DNA from: JBBQNJ01 sp038329845 | Lineage (GTDB): Bacteria; Planctomycetota; Phycisphaerae; Tepidisphaerales; Tepidisphaeraceae | Direction: 5' to 3' | DNA: 64,000 bases | NCBI GenBank assembly: GCA_038329845.1 | Contig: JBBQNJ010000011.1 | Location: 1-64,000 of the forward strand | Shown here: positions 17,897 through 25,280 of the stretch, one piece after another | Position numbering within the stretch: position 1 is the stretch's first letter | Layout: every line of letters starts with the position of its first letter | Notes under the pieces: model-generated | The model's database searches: none | What the model was told of the DNA's origin: nothing | The model's input: only the letters and a program-made list of their open reading frames with translations | Translations under genes and position numbers: made by a program

Positions 17897-19630
17897 TCAT
17901 TCCATCGGCTCGGGGATCGGAGTTTCGATCGGGCGGCGCCACAGCAGATGCAATCGCCAGTGGGCGTCATCGCGCTGGGGATAGTCCATCCGATAGTGGG
18001 CCCCGCGGGATTCGGTGCGGGTATAGGCCGCCGTCGCCATCAGGGCGCAGGCGCTGAGCATGTTCTGCAATTCCCACCCGGCGATGGCGCCCGCGGCGCC
18101 GAGGCTGCGCGGGTCGAAGACCTTGTCCATGACATATCGTCCCCAGAACGCGATGATCTCGCGGGTTTCGTTGAGTCGCTCCCCATCGCGTTCGATGCCG
18201 ACATTTCGCCACATGATGCTGCGCAAGCTGTTTCGCACGTCGGCGATGTCCAGTTCGGTGCGGGAACTGGGCGGGATTTTATGTTCGAGATTTAATGGAA
18301 AACGCGGATCACTGTCTTTTACGCCCTTGGCCGCGTCAGTTCCCGCCCGGGCGCCGAACGTCAATCCCTCGAGCAGAGAATTGCTTCCCAACCGATTGGC
18401 ACCGTGCAGACCGGAACAGGCCGCTTCTCCGACGGCGTACAGACCGGGCAACGAGGTGCGCCCCGAGTCGTCGGCGTCGACTCCGCCGATCATGTAATGG
18501 GCCGCCGGGTGGATAGGGATCGGGCTTTTTGACACGTCGATGTCGAATTGATCGACCAGTTTGGCCAGGTGGGGGAATCGCCCGCGGAAGTCGGCGGTGG
18601 GCAGGTGGCGCACGTCGAGGTAGACGTGGGTGAAGTGGGTCTTGCGGATCTGTTCGACGATGGCGCGGGCCACCACGTCGCGCGGGGCGAGCTCGCCCAT
18701 CTCGTGGTAGTCCTTCATGAACCGATACCCGGTTCGGTCCACCAGGTGGGCACCTTCGCCGCGCACGGCCTCGGTGACCAAGGCCCGGCTGGCCCCGGCG
18801 ATATAGAGCGTGGTGGGATGGAACTGCATCATCTCCATGTCCTGGAGATTGGCTCCCGCCCGCCAGGCCATGGCGTGACCATCGCCGGTGGCGATTCGCG
18901 GATTGGTCGATTCGCGGAACAACTGTCCCGCCCCGCCGCTGGCCAGGATGGTCCGGCGGGCCCAGATGATCGTCACCTGCTGCTCGATCAACGCGATCGC
19001 TCCGACGCATCGCGCCGGCATTTCGGCATCGTCGGTCACCAAGTCGATCACGAAGCTTTTTTCTGAAATCCGGATCGATTCGTGGACGCGGGCGGCGCGG
19101 ATGAGCGTCTGGGCCAGTTCCTTGCCGGTTGCATCCCCATTGGCATGAATGATCCGGGCAAAGCTGTGGCCGCCTTCGCGGGTGAAGGCCAGGCCGTGGG
19201 AATTGCCCGCTTGCTGATCGAAATGGGCCCCCCAGGAGAGCAGTTCCAGCACTCGTTGCGGGCCTTCGTTGATGACGATCTCGACGGCCTTGACATCGCA
19301 TAACCCGGCACCGACCGACACGGTGTCGCGGACATGAGATTCGACTGAATCGTCCGGCTGCAAAACCGCGGCGATGCCGCCCTGGGCGTACCAGGTGTTG
19401 GATTCCTCGACAGTGTCCTTGGTCAAGACCAACACTTCGGCACCGGCGTCGGCCGCGGCGATCGCGGCCCGAAGCCCGGCCACTCCTCCGCCGATCACCA
19501 GGACATCCGTGAATTGATGCGGAAGCCGCGCGGCCTTGAACGGTAGCAGATAACGACGCTGATTGAGCGATTCAAACATAGGTCGAGTTTCGGCGCCGCT
19601 GGGTCGAAAGGGTAAATCGGCGGGATTCAC
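17897..19630 (-). CDS. nadB: L-aspartate oxidase
   Basis: A flavoenzyme of the first step of de novo NAD synthesis (aspartate to iminoaspartate). The FAD dinucleotide fold is at DVLVIGGGVAGLRAAIAAADAG. Family motifs follow: ESNTWYAQGGIAA, SWGAHFD, EGGHSFARIIHANGDATG, TNPRIATGDGHAMAWRAGA, MEMMQFHPTTLY, LVTEAVRGEGAHLVD and PAAHYMIGGV. It has 577 residues from GTG 19630 or 560 from ATG 19579; neither start has a clear ribosome site, and I keep the longer frame because it begins just after the nuoC stop. nuoC lies 15 bp upstream on the same strand. nadA and nadC are not in the window. Confidence 0.95.
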   Translation of the reverse strand: MNPADLPFRPSGAETRPMFESLNQRRYLLPFKAARLPHQFTDVLVIGGGVAGLRAAIAAADAGAEVLVLTKDTVEESNTWYAQGGIAAVLQPDDSVESHVRDTVSVGAGLCDVKAVEIVINEGPQRVLELLSWGAHFDQQAGNSHGLAFTREGGHSFARIIHANGDATGKELAQTLIRAARVHESIRISEKSFVIDLVTDDAEMPARCVGAIALIEQQVTIIWARRTILASGGAGQLFRESTNPRIATGDGHAMAWRAGANLQDMEMMQFHPTTLYIAGASRALVTEAVRGEGAHLVDRTGYRFMKDYHEMGELAPRDVVARAIVEQIRKTHFTHVYLDVRHLPTADFRGRFPHLAKLVDQFDIDVSKSPIPIHPAAHYMIGGVDADDSGRTSLPGLYAVGEAACSGLHGANRLGSNSLLEGLTFGARAGTDAAKGVKDSDPRFPLNLEHKIPPSSRTELDIADVRNSLRSIMWRNVGIERDGERLNETREIIAFWGRYVMDKVFDPRSLGAAGAIAGWELQNMLSACALMATAAYTRTESRGAHYRMDYPQRDDAHWRLHLLWRRPIETPIPEPME

Positions 19631-19645
19631 GCGCGGGCTAAAGGC

Positions 19646-20227
19646 TCATGCCCCTTCCCGGCTGACAATCTTATAGTTCTCTCTCTCGCCGATGCCGCGA
19701 AGAGGGTAGTCCTTTCTCAGCGGATAGGCTCCGTAGCCGTTCCAAGTGAGAATTCGGCGCAAATCCGGATGTCCGACGAAGATGATCCCGAACAGATCGT
19801 ACGCTTCTCGCTCCATCCAGTCGGCCGACGGCCAGACCGGGTAGACGCTGTCCACCTTCAGCCCCGGATCGCCTTGTTCGAGGATGTCCTCATCGCGCGG
19901 ACTGTTTTGTCCCGGGCCGGTCTCCCGCGCTGGATCGAGAAAGACCTTGAGCCACAGCCGGAGATTGCGATCGACGCTGGTGAGGTTGTAGTTGACCGCG
20001 AACCGATGGGGGGCGCCGGGATAGTTCAGATAATCCACGCCATGCAGATCAGCGAGCATGTCGAACTTAAGACTCGGCTCATCGCGTAGGAACGTCGTCA
20101 CGGCGAGCAATGTCTCGCGAGCAACCGCGAGGGTCACCTGTCCGCGAAACTCGCCGGCCCGAAGCCCGGCATCAGGAAATTTCGCCTTCAACGGCACCAA
20201 GGCCGGATGGTCAATGGAAGTTGCCAT
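19646..20227 (-). CDS. nuoC: NADH-quinone oxidoreductase subunit C (solitary)
   Basis: A 193-residue 30-kDa-type subunit of complex I. The family signature MEREAYDLFGIIFVGHPDLR is intact near the C-terminus, followed by WNGYGAYPLRKDYPL; the N-terminal part (MLADLHGVDYL, RFAVNYNL) also matches. It belongs to the peripheral arm that passes electrons towards quinone. No other nuo gene flanks it. Instead nadB lies 15 bp downstream on the same strand and RNase III is divergent upstream, so either the complex I genes are scattered in this genome or this is a stray copy. Confidence 0.92.
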   Translation of the reverse strand: MATSIDHPALVPLKAKFPDAGLRAGEFRGQVTLAVARETLLAVTTFLRDEPSLKFDMLADLHGVDYLNYPGAPHRFAVNYNLTSVDRNLRLWLKVFLDPARETGPGQNSPRDEDILEQGDPGLKVDSVYPVWPSADWMEREAYDLFGIIFVGHPDLRRILTWNGYGAYPLRKDYPLRGIGERENYKIVSREGA

Positions 20228-20342
20228 GGGAGATCATAGAGGGTTCGTCAGTCCAACCGAGCGATACATCCCGGATTGTGAAGACTGGACGCCGTCAGTC
20301 AAGTGATCCGAAGCATCGACACGCGACCGGGAAGGGAGACCA

Positions 20343-20380
20343 GGAACGGGAACGGGAACGGGAGCGGGAGCGGGAACGGG
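20343..20380. repeat. 6-bp microsatellite (GGGAAC/GGGAGC)n
   Basis: About six tandem copies of CGGGAA or CGGGAG lie directly before palindromic repeat copy 4, in the nuoC/rnc spacer. Confidence 0.85.
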
Positions 20381-20394
20381 ACCAGGGACATCCA

Positions 20395-20457
20395 GAATAT
20401 TCCCGCGGCGGCGCTCTCTGGCAATCAATCCCCGAAGGGACATCCTAGATGTCCCCG
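20395..20457. repeat. Dispersed palindromic repeat, copy 4
   Basis: The left arm GGGACATCCAGAATATTCCC is intact. The right side is a self-complementary GGGACATC-CTA-GATGTCCC (20437-20455) rather than a simple arm. It sits in the 543-bp divergent spacer between nuoC and rnc; the rest of that spacer shows only a candidate rnc promoter. Confidence 0.85.
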
Positions 20458-20488
20458 TTCCGGCCAGGTTGCAGATGATCCGCGGAGA

Positions 20489-20517
20489 TTGACCGGACCG
20501 GGGTAGGATGGTAATTT
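20489..20517 (+). promoter_or_regulatory. Candidate promoter for rnc
   Basis: TTGACC, a 17-bp spacer and TAATTT point towards rnc, 250 bp before its start. The long leader would be a possible site for RNase III autoregulation, which I infer only from precedent. Confidence 0.4.
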
Positions 20518-20770
20518 CACGGCTCGTCTTCGGGGGCGTAAAGCGGCCGGGCGGCGGGGATCGGTCGGGATTGCGGAAGCTCGAGTTTCGCTGATCGCCC
20601 CGGAGGCGGGCGGTCGCCGAAGCCCGCGCTTGTCTGATCCCGTCGATCATCTCCATTGTTCTTCCCGCGGTCCGAAGACCATTCGGGATGCCGTTTCCAG
20701 CGTTCGCCGGACTGAGCCGCGTGTGTGTCTCGTCCGCGGGACCGAAGCGCCGTCCTATTGCGAGTCGATT

Positions 20771-21529
20771 GTGAACCCAGATCTTCACCTGCGTGCTGAA
20801 AAACTGCTCGGGCATACGTTCAACGATCCGCGGTTGCTCACCGAATCGCTGACCCATGCCTCGATCGCCAACAACCGCCTGAATAGCAACGAGCGGATGG
20901 AGTTTCTCGGCGACGCGGTACTCGATCTGATCATCTGCGAAGCGTTGTACAATCGCTTCCCCCAATATCTGGAAGGGGAACTGACCAAGATCAAATCGGC
21001 GGTCGTTTCCCGCCGCGTGTGCGCCGAGGTCTCGCGCGAAACCGGGCTGGTGGACCTGCTGCTGATCGGCAAGGGGATCAGCAGCCGCCAGGCGATGCCC
21101 GGATCGCTGGCGGCGGCGGTGTATGAATCGATCATCGCGGCGCTCTATCTCGACGGCGGCTTCGAGGTGGTGAAGGAATACATCCTGCGGACGATGACTC
21201 CGAAGATCGACGAGATCGCGTCCAACACGCATCAGCAGAACTACAAGGCCGTTCTTCAGCAACATGCCCAGCGGCTGCTCGGCGCTACGCCCATTTACGA
21301 GTTGCTGGATGAGAAAGGCCCGGATCACAGCAAATGCTTCGAGGTCTGCGTGTCGATCGACGGCCGGCGTTTCACCAGCGCCTGGGGGCCGAACAAAAAG
21401 ATGGCCGAACAGAAGGCGGCGCTGCTGGCGTTGGAGGAACTGGAGGTTTTCGACGCCGAAGAAGTGGATGAGGCGCTCGATGATATCACCGAGGTCGAGA
21501 CCGATTCGCCCGGCCAAGACGAAGAGTGA
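20771..21529 (+). CDS. rnc: Ribonuclease III
   Basis: A double-strand-specific endoribonuclease for rRNA and mRNA processing. I use GTG 20771, which gives 252 residues starting MNPDLHLRAEKLLGHTF, the usual start of the family; the frame is open upstream to about 20630. The catalytic signature is NERMEFLGDAVLDLI, with the second acidic site in AAAVYESIIAALYLDGG. The C-terminal double-stranded-RNA-binding domain begins near NYKAVLQQHAQ and includes GPNKKMAEQKAALLAL. A short acidic tail follows. It is a single-gene unit as far as seen. Confidence 0.95.
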   Translation: MNPDLHLRAEKLLGHTFNDPRLLTESLTHASIANNRLNSNERMEFLGDAVLDLIICEALYNRFPQYLEGELTKIKSAVVSRRVCAEVSRETGLVDLLLIGKGISSRQAMPGSLAAAVYESIIAALYLDGGFEVVKEYILRTMTPKIDEIASNTHQQNYKAVLQQHAQRLLGATPIYELLDEKGPDHSKCFEVCVSIDGRRFTSAWGPNKKMAEQKAALLALEELEVFDAEEVDEALDDITEVETDSPGQDEE

Positions 21530-21596
21530 TCCGATCGAGAACGCCAGAGCCTTCAGGATTGTGGAATCAGGCCGCGGTGCAACGGCCCGTCGGCTT

Positions 21597-21637
21597 GGCG
21601 ATTCTGAACCCGGATTTGAAATCTGAAATTCGAAATC
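21597..21637. repeat. Dispersed intergenic repeat, copy A
   Basis: GGCGATTC, nine variable bases, then ATTTGAAATCTGAAAT. The inverted copy at 24896-24933 shares GGCGATTC and ATTTGAAATCTGA at nearly the same spacing. Confidence 0.5.
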
Positions 21638-21790
21638 GATCGATAGGGCCAATCCTGGGCCAGTCCGTTTCCGCTGTCGAAGACGATCATGCCCCAGCGG
21701 CGCTCGATTGGCCGTTTTTCACTCGATTCCCCGGGCCCGGCGGCATATACTATAGAGATTGATAAGGCCCCGCAGCGGACTGGAAACCCC

Positions 21791-22390
21791 ATGTCGGACG
21801 GACAGACCAAAGCTCAGATTCGCAAAATGCTCCGCGAGCGTCTGGCGGCCATGAGCGAGGACGACCGCCATTCGAGGAGCATTATGGCCTGCGGGCTGAT
21901 CAGTTCCAGCCCCGAATTTGCCGCCGCCCGGGCCGTGATGCTTTACCTGAGTATGCCCGAGGAACTGGACACGGCACCGCTGGCGTTGCGGCTCTGGCAG
22001 CAAGGCAAGACGGTTGTCGTGCCGAAGGTGAGTTGGGATCAACGTCGAATGCTCCCGGTGGAAATCACGTCGCTGCAATCGGGGCTGACCACGACCGGAC
22101 CGGGTGTTCGCGAGCCGATCGCCGGCAACCCCATCCCCGTGCAATTCATCGATATGGTGATCGTTCCGGGACTGGGATTCACGCCACAAGGCCAGCGAAT
22201 CGGGCGCGGGATGGGTTTTTACGATCGTTTTCTGGCCCAGTCGCAGTTCGTGGGATTGTCCTGTGGACTGGGCTTTGAGTCCCAGGTCATCGAGGCGATT
22301 CCGACCCTTGACCACGATATGCCGCTTAGTATGCTGGTTACCGATCGCGGCATCCGCCGGTTCGCATCGAACTGCATTGAGCAGAGTTGA
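21791..22390 (+). CDS. 5-formyltetrahydrofolate cyclo-ligase
   Basis: A 199-residue enzyme converting 5-formyl-THF to 5,10-methenyl-THF with ATP. Family motifs are present: KAQIRKMLRERLAAM near the N-terminus, AVMLYLSMPEELDT, GKTVVVPKV, and the ATP/folate loop GQRIGRGMGFYDRFL. ATG 21791 is chosen because it begins the conserved region; a TATACT hexamer lies 40 bp upstream. The next gene, a cell-wall transpeptidase, follows after 114 bp, and no functional link is evident. Confidence 0.92.
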   Translation: MSDGQTKAQIRKMLRERLAAMSEDDRHSRSIMACGLISSSPEFAAARAVMLYLSMPEELDTAPLALRLWQQGKTVVVPKVSWDQRRMLPVEITSLQSGLTTTGPGVREPIAGNPIPVQFIDMVIVPGLGFTPQGQRIGRGMGFYDRFLAQSQFVGLSCGLGFESQVIEAIPTLDHDMPLSMLVTDRGIRRFASNCIEQS

Positions 22391-22504
22391 GCGGATCGTC
22401 CGGTCGCCGAACCATTCTTTTCCGGGTTGGGAGCAACCCGCCTGATTTCGTCGCCGCTCGCTGTCGCGGGCGCGCGGCCTGGATCGAGAACATGGAGGTT
22501 CTCA

Positions 22505-23614
22505 ATGAGTCGTGCCCGTCGTCGCATCAGTCGAGGTTTGATCGCGTTGCTTCTGATCGTCCTGGCGATCGGAACGGCGTTTTTCTTCAAAAAAACAGGC
22601 CAAAGCCGGGCCGATGCGCCTGAAGCGGTATCGGCGGTGGTCTCGGCCGCCACGGCCGCTGGATCGCCGCTCGCCGCGTCGATCACCCCGGCGGCGGCGA
22701 CGGGGAGTGAGTTGGTGGCGATCGCGGCGGCACCGGGCGCTGCACCCCGGGCGGCTTCGCCCCGTCCGGCCTCGGTGCCCGCGACGCATCCAGTGCAAGA
22801 ACCGACGCCGTACATCGCGCCCCGCGCCGCCCCGGCGCCCGCCGTTCCGGTGGCCAACCCGCTCGAAGTCGGCAAGGCGCGCCTGCAAAGTCAGGATTTG
22901 ATCGGCGCCCGCGACGTGGTCAATGACGCCCTGCGATCCGGGCGGTTGAGCGCCACCGAGGCGTCGGAGGCGAAGAGCTTTCTCACCGACATCAACAAGG
23001 TCATCGTCTTCTCGGCGCGCCGATTCAAGGACGATCCTTTTCAGGCCACATACAAGGTGAAACCCGGCGACCAGATGAGCCGAATCGCCGCGGCACACGA
23101 TGTGACGTGGGAACTGCTCTGCCGCATCAACGGCATGACCGATCCTCGGCGACTGCGGGCCGATCAATATCTCAAAGTGATCAACGGCCCGTTCCATGCC
23201 GTCGTGACCAAGGGCAAGTTCACCGTGGACCTGTACCTTGGTGCCCCCGGGGGCAGCGGCTCGATGTATGTCGGAACCTTCCCCGTGGGCCTGGGCACCG
23301 ATGACTCGACCCCCACCGGAATATGGATGGTCGAGCCGCATCGTAAGATCAAAAACCCCACCTATTACAGCCCGCGCGGCGAAGGTGTGATCGGTGCCGA
23401 TGATCCCAAGAACCCGCTGGGCGACTTCTGGATCGGCCTGAACGGCATCGACGGCGAGGCGGTCGGCAAACAATCCTACGGCATCCACGGCACGATCGAA
23501 CCGGCGTCGATCGGTAAACAATCGTCGATGGGCTGCATCCGCATGAACAACCAGGATGTCGCGCAAGTCTTCGAAATGCTCGTCGAGGGCAAAAGCACCG
23601 TGCGAGTGGAGTGA
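22505..23614 (+). CDS. LysM and YkuD-domain L,D-transpeptidase
   Basis: A 369-residue envelope protein starting at ATG 22505 behind GGAGG. An arginine-rich N-terminus precedes one membrane anchor (LIALLLIVLAIGTAFFF), followed by a long Ala/Pro-rich linker. A LysM domain (TYKVKPGDQMSRIAAAHDVT) lies near residues 180-225. The YkuD domain carries YGIHGTIEPASIGKQSSMGC with catalytic Cys344, then IRMNNQDV. It forms 3-3 cross-links in peptidoglycan or attaches proteins to it. The catalytic His and Cys are intact. Confidence 0.93.
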   Translation: MSRARRRISRGLIALLLIVLAIGTAFFFKKTGQSRADAPEAVSAVVSAATAAGSPLAASITPAAATGSELVAIAAAPGAAPRAASPRPASVPATHPVQEPTPYIAPRAAPAPAVPVANPLEVGKARLQSQDLIGARDVVNDALRSGRLSATEASEAKSFLTDINKVIVFSARRFKDDPFQATYKVKPGDQMSRIAAAHDVTWELLCRINGMTDPRRLRADQYLKVINGPFHAVVTKGKFTVDLYLGAPGGSGSMYVGTFPVGLGTDDSTPTGIWMVEPHRKIKNPTYYSPRGEGVIGADDPKNPLGDFWIGLNGIDGEAVGKQSYGIHGTIEPASIGKQSSMGCIRMNNQDVAQVFEMLVEGKSTVRVE

Positions 23615-23699
23615 ACGGGAAGGGTCGAACACGGCCGATGGACGAACCCCCCGAGCCGGATCATGCCGAGTACCGCAAAGACAAATGGAAAGGGCGAAA

Positions 23700-24119
23700 A
23701 TGCGCCGGACCGCGAACCGTAAGGTCGAGGTCGAGGACGACTACCTTCGCCTGGTGAACCGTTTTCCGGTCAGGCGGATTCGATCCGCCGCGGAACACGC
23801 CGCGGCGTCGGAATTGATCGCCGAGCTGATGCGTCGCGGGGACGACGCCCTGTCGCGCAGCGAGGCGGACTATCTCGGGGCGCTGGCGCACTTCGTTGAT
23901 GAATACGAGCGGAGGAATCTGTCGCGGACGGCGGGCACGCCGCTGGAGCGGCTGCGATTTCTGGTCGAACAATCCGGGCTGGGTCAACGCGGGCTTACCG
24001 ACTTGCTCGGCAGCGAATCGGCCGCGTCGATGCTGCTGAGCGGACGCCGCGAGCCGAGCAAGTCCCAGGTTCGCAAGCTCTCGCGGCGATTCAAACTGGA
24101 TGCGGGGTATTTCCTGTGA
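23700..24119 (+). CDS. HigA-like antitoxin/regulator without a toxin partner
   Basis: A 139-residue protein from ATG 23700, preceded by GGAAAGGG; ATG 23685 is an alternative. The N-terminal half (DDYLRLVNRFPVRRIRSAAE ... SEADYLGALAHFVDEYE) matches the COG5499 HigA group. The C-terminal half is an XRE helix-turn-helix: RLRFLVEQSGLGQRGLTDLLG, then SMLLSGRREPSKSQVRKLS. HigA usually represses a small operon and neutralises the HigB RNase. Only 85 bp separate it from the upstream transpeptidase gene, and the tRNA lies downstream on the other strand, so no HigB fits here. Confidence 0.8.
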   Translation: MRRTANRKVEVEDDYLRLVNRFPVRRIRSAAEHAAASELIAELMRRGDDALSRSEADYLGALAHFVDEYERRNLSRTAGTPLERLRFLVEQSGLGQRGLTDLLGSESAASMLLSGRREPSKSQVRKLSRRFKLDAGYFL

Positions 24120-24166
24120 TGCCGGCGGGAGGGCGCTTGCGTCGCGGGTACGATCGTGCAACATGC

Positions 24167-24192
24167 AAAAACCCCCGGAAGCCCGGGGGTTT
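24167..24192 (-). terminator. Rho-independent terminator for tRNA-Ala(CGC)
   Basis: Reading leftward: AAACCCCCGG, a short loop, CCGGGGG and TTTTT, directly downstream of the tRNA. It is nearly identical to the terminator after tRNA-Ala(GGC) at 57293. Confidence 0.9.
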
Positions 24193-24196
24193 CGAC

Positions 24197-24267
24197 TGGA
24201 GCCACGGGGAATCGAACCCCGATTTGCTGAATGCGATTCAGCCGTCATCCCGTTAGACCATGGCCCC
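24197..24267 (-). tRNA. tRNA-Ala (anticodon CGC)
   Basis: A 71-nt cloverleaf on the minus strand. The acceptor stem GGGGCCA/TGGCTCC contains the G3:U70 pair that specifies alanine. Anticodon stem GCTGA/TCAGC encloses loop ATCGCAT, anticodon CGC, reading GCG. T arm is CGGGG-TTCGATT-CCCCG. The D arm is short (GTC/GAC). CCA is not encoded. The D-arm sequence resembles Glu tRNAs, but anticodon and acceptor identity both indicate Ala. Confidence 0.93.
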
Positions 24268-24483
24268 GGGTTGTGCGCGGAACACCGAGTGAGCCGTCGC
24301 GCAGGCGCGGAATTGTAATGCGACTACGGCGATCGTCAAGTCGGGATTTCACCGATTTTGCTTCAGAGGGAATCGCGGCGGGGGCCAGCGGCTTTCAAAT
24401 CACGGGTCGATCGGCGGCATTTCGTGTTGACACCTGCGCCAAGGCGTTCGTAACCTAACGGCTTATACCCGGGAGCTTGAGCG

Positions 24484-24876
24484 ATGGCCGTCCAGATGGA
24501 ACTGCACCGAATCATTATTTCCGAAATGCAGGATGAACAGATCATCGAACTCAAGGAGGTCGATGGCGAGCGGAGATTCCCGATCGTCATCGGCTCGACC
24601 GAAGCCTTGGCGATTGATCGGCGGCTGAAGGGAATCCCCACGCCGCGGCCGATGACCCACGATCTGCTCGCCAGCGTCATCGATCAGATGGGCGGACGCC
24701 TGCATCGCATCGAGATCAACAACCTCCAGGATCACACATTCTTCGCGCGATTGCTGATCCAGATCGATGGGCGGGAAATCGAAGTGGACAGCCGTCCCAG
24801 CGATGCGATCGCCCTGGGCGCCGCGACCAGCGTCCCGATCTTTGTGGCCGAACATGTGCTGGAAAAAGTCTCGTGA
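24484..24876 (+). CDS. DUF151 bifunctional-nuclease family protein
   Basis: A 130-residue protein covering a complete DUF151 domain: FPIVIGSTEALAIDRRLKG, RPMTHDLLASVIDQMGG, and EVDSRPSDAIALGAATSVPI. The family includes proteins reported to have DNase and RNase activity, and is often linked to stress responses; in most bacteria its role is unsettled. No extra domain is present. It is a single-gene unit following the tRNA on the opposite strand, with a dispersed repeat and a 52-bp array behind it. Confidence 0.9.
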   Translation: MAVQMELHRIIISEMQDEQIIELKEVDGERRFPIVIGSTEALAIDRRLKGIPTPRPMTHDLLASVIDQMGGRLHRIEINNLQDHTFFARLLIQIDGREIEVDSRPSDAIALGAATSVPIFVAEHVLEKVS

Positions 24877-24895
24877 CCCGGCTTTGCGGTTGGCC

Positions 24896-24933
24896 GATTG
24901 ATCTCAGATTTCAAATTGAACTCCTGAATCGCC
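24896..24933. repeat. Dispersed intergenic repeat, copy B (inverted)
   Basis: The reverse complement shares GGCGATTC and ATTTGAAATCTGA with copy A at 21597. The remainder of the spacer up to 25020 holds nothing I recognise. Confidence 0.5.
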
Positions 24934-25020
24934 AGGGGGGATTGCGCGCCGGATCCCGGAATCACTCGACCTGGTTTTCGCGGCGGGCGACGAGTCGTAT
25001 TCCGGCGCGGCACCGCGGGA

Positions 25021-25280
25021 ATCAATGCGAGTTCACGTCCATCAGCATACTCACGCCGAGCTTGAGGCACCGATCAATGCGAGTTCACGTCCATCAGCAC
25101 ATTCACGCCGAGCTTGAGGCACCGATCAGTGCGAGTTGACGTCCATCAGCACACTCACGCCGAGCTTGAGGTGCCGATCAGTGCGAGTTGACGCACATCA
25201 GCACACTCACGCGGAGCTTGAGGTGCTAATCAGTGCGAGTTCACATACATCAACACGTTCACGCCGAGCTTGAGGGCGTC
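25021..25280 (-). repeat. Five 52-bp tandem copies of the 3' end of the DUF4159 gene
   Basis: Units begin at 25021, 25073, 25125, 25177 and 25229, exactly 52 bp apart. The unit nearest the gene (25229-25280) is the coding one: it encodes the last 16 residues, ending LGVNVLMYVNSH, and the stop. The other four repeat this sequence downstream of the stop with a few substitutions each. Because 52 is not a multiple of three, the extra copies are not in frame with one another. There are no spacers, so this is not a CRISPR array. Confidence 0.95.

Noticed and set aside
17897..19630. Succinate dehydrogenase/fumarate reductase flavoprotein
   Set aside because: Related fold, but the sequence blocks and length are those of L-aspartate oxidase, and no iron-sulfur subunit gene is adjacent.
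20234..21652. Long open frame on the minus strand opposite rnc
   Set aside because: It covers the RNase III gene in antisense and has low-complexity, Arg/His-rich composition without any motif.
24197..24267. tRNA-Glu or tRNA-Gln
   Set aside because: The D arm resembles those tRNAs, but the anticodon loop reads CGC and the acceptor has the Ala-specific G3:U70 pair.
25021..25280. CRISPR-like regular array
   Set aside because: The five 52-bp units are contiguous, with no spacers, and derive from the adjacent gene's 3' end.
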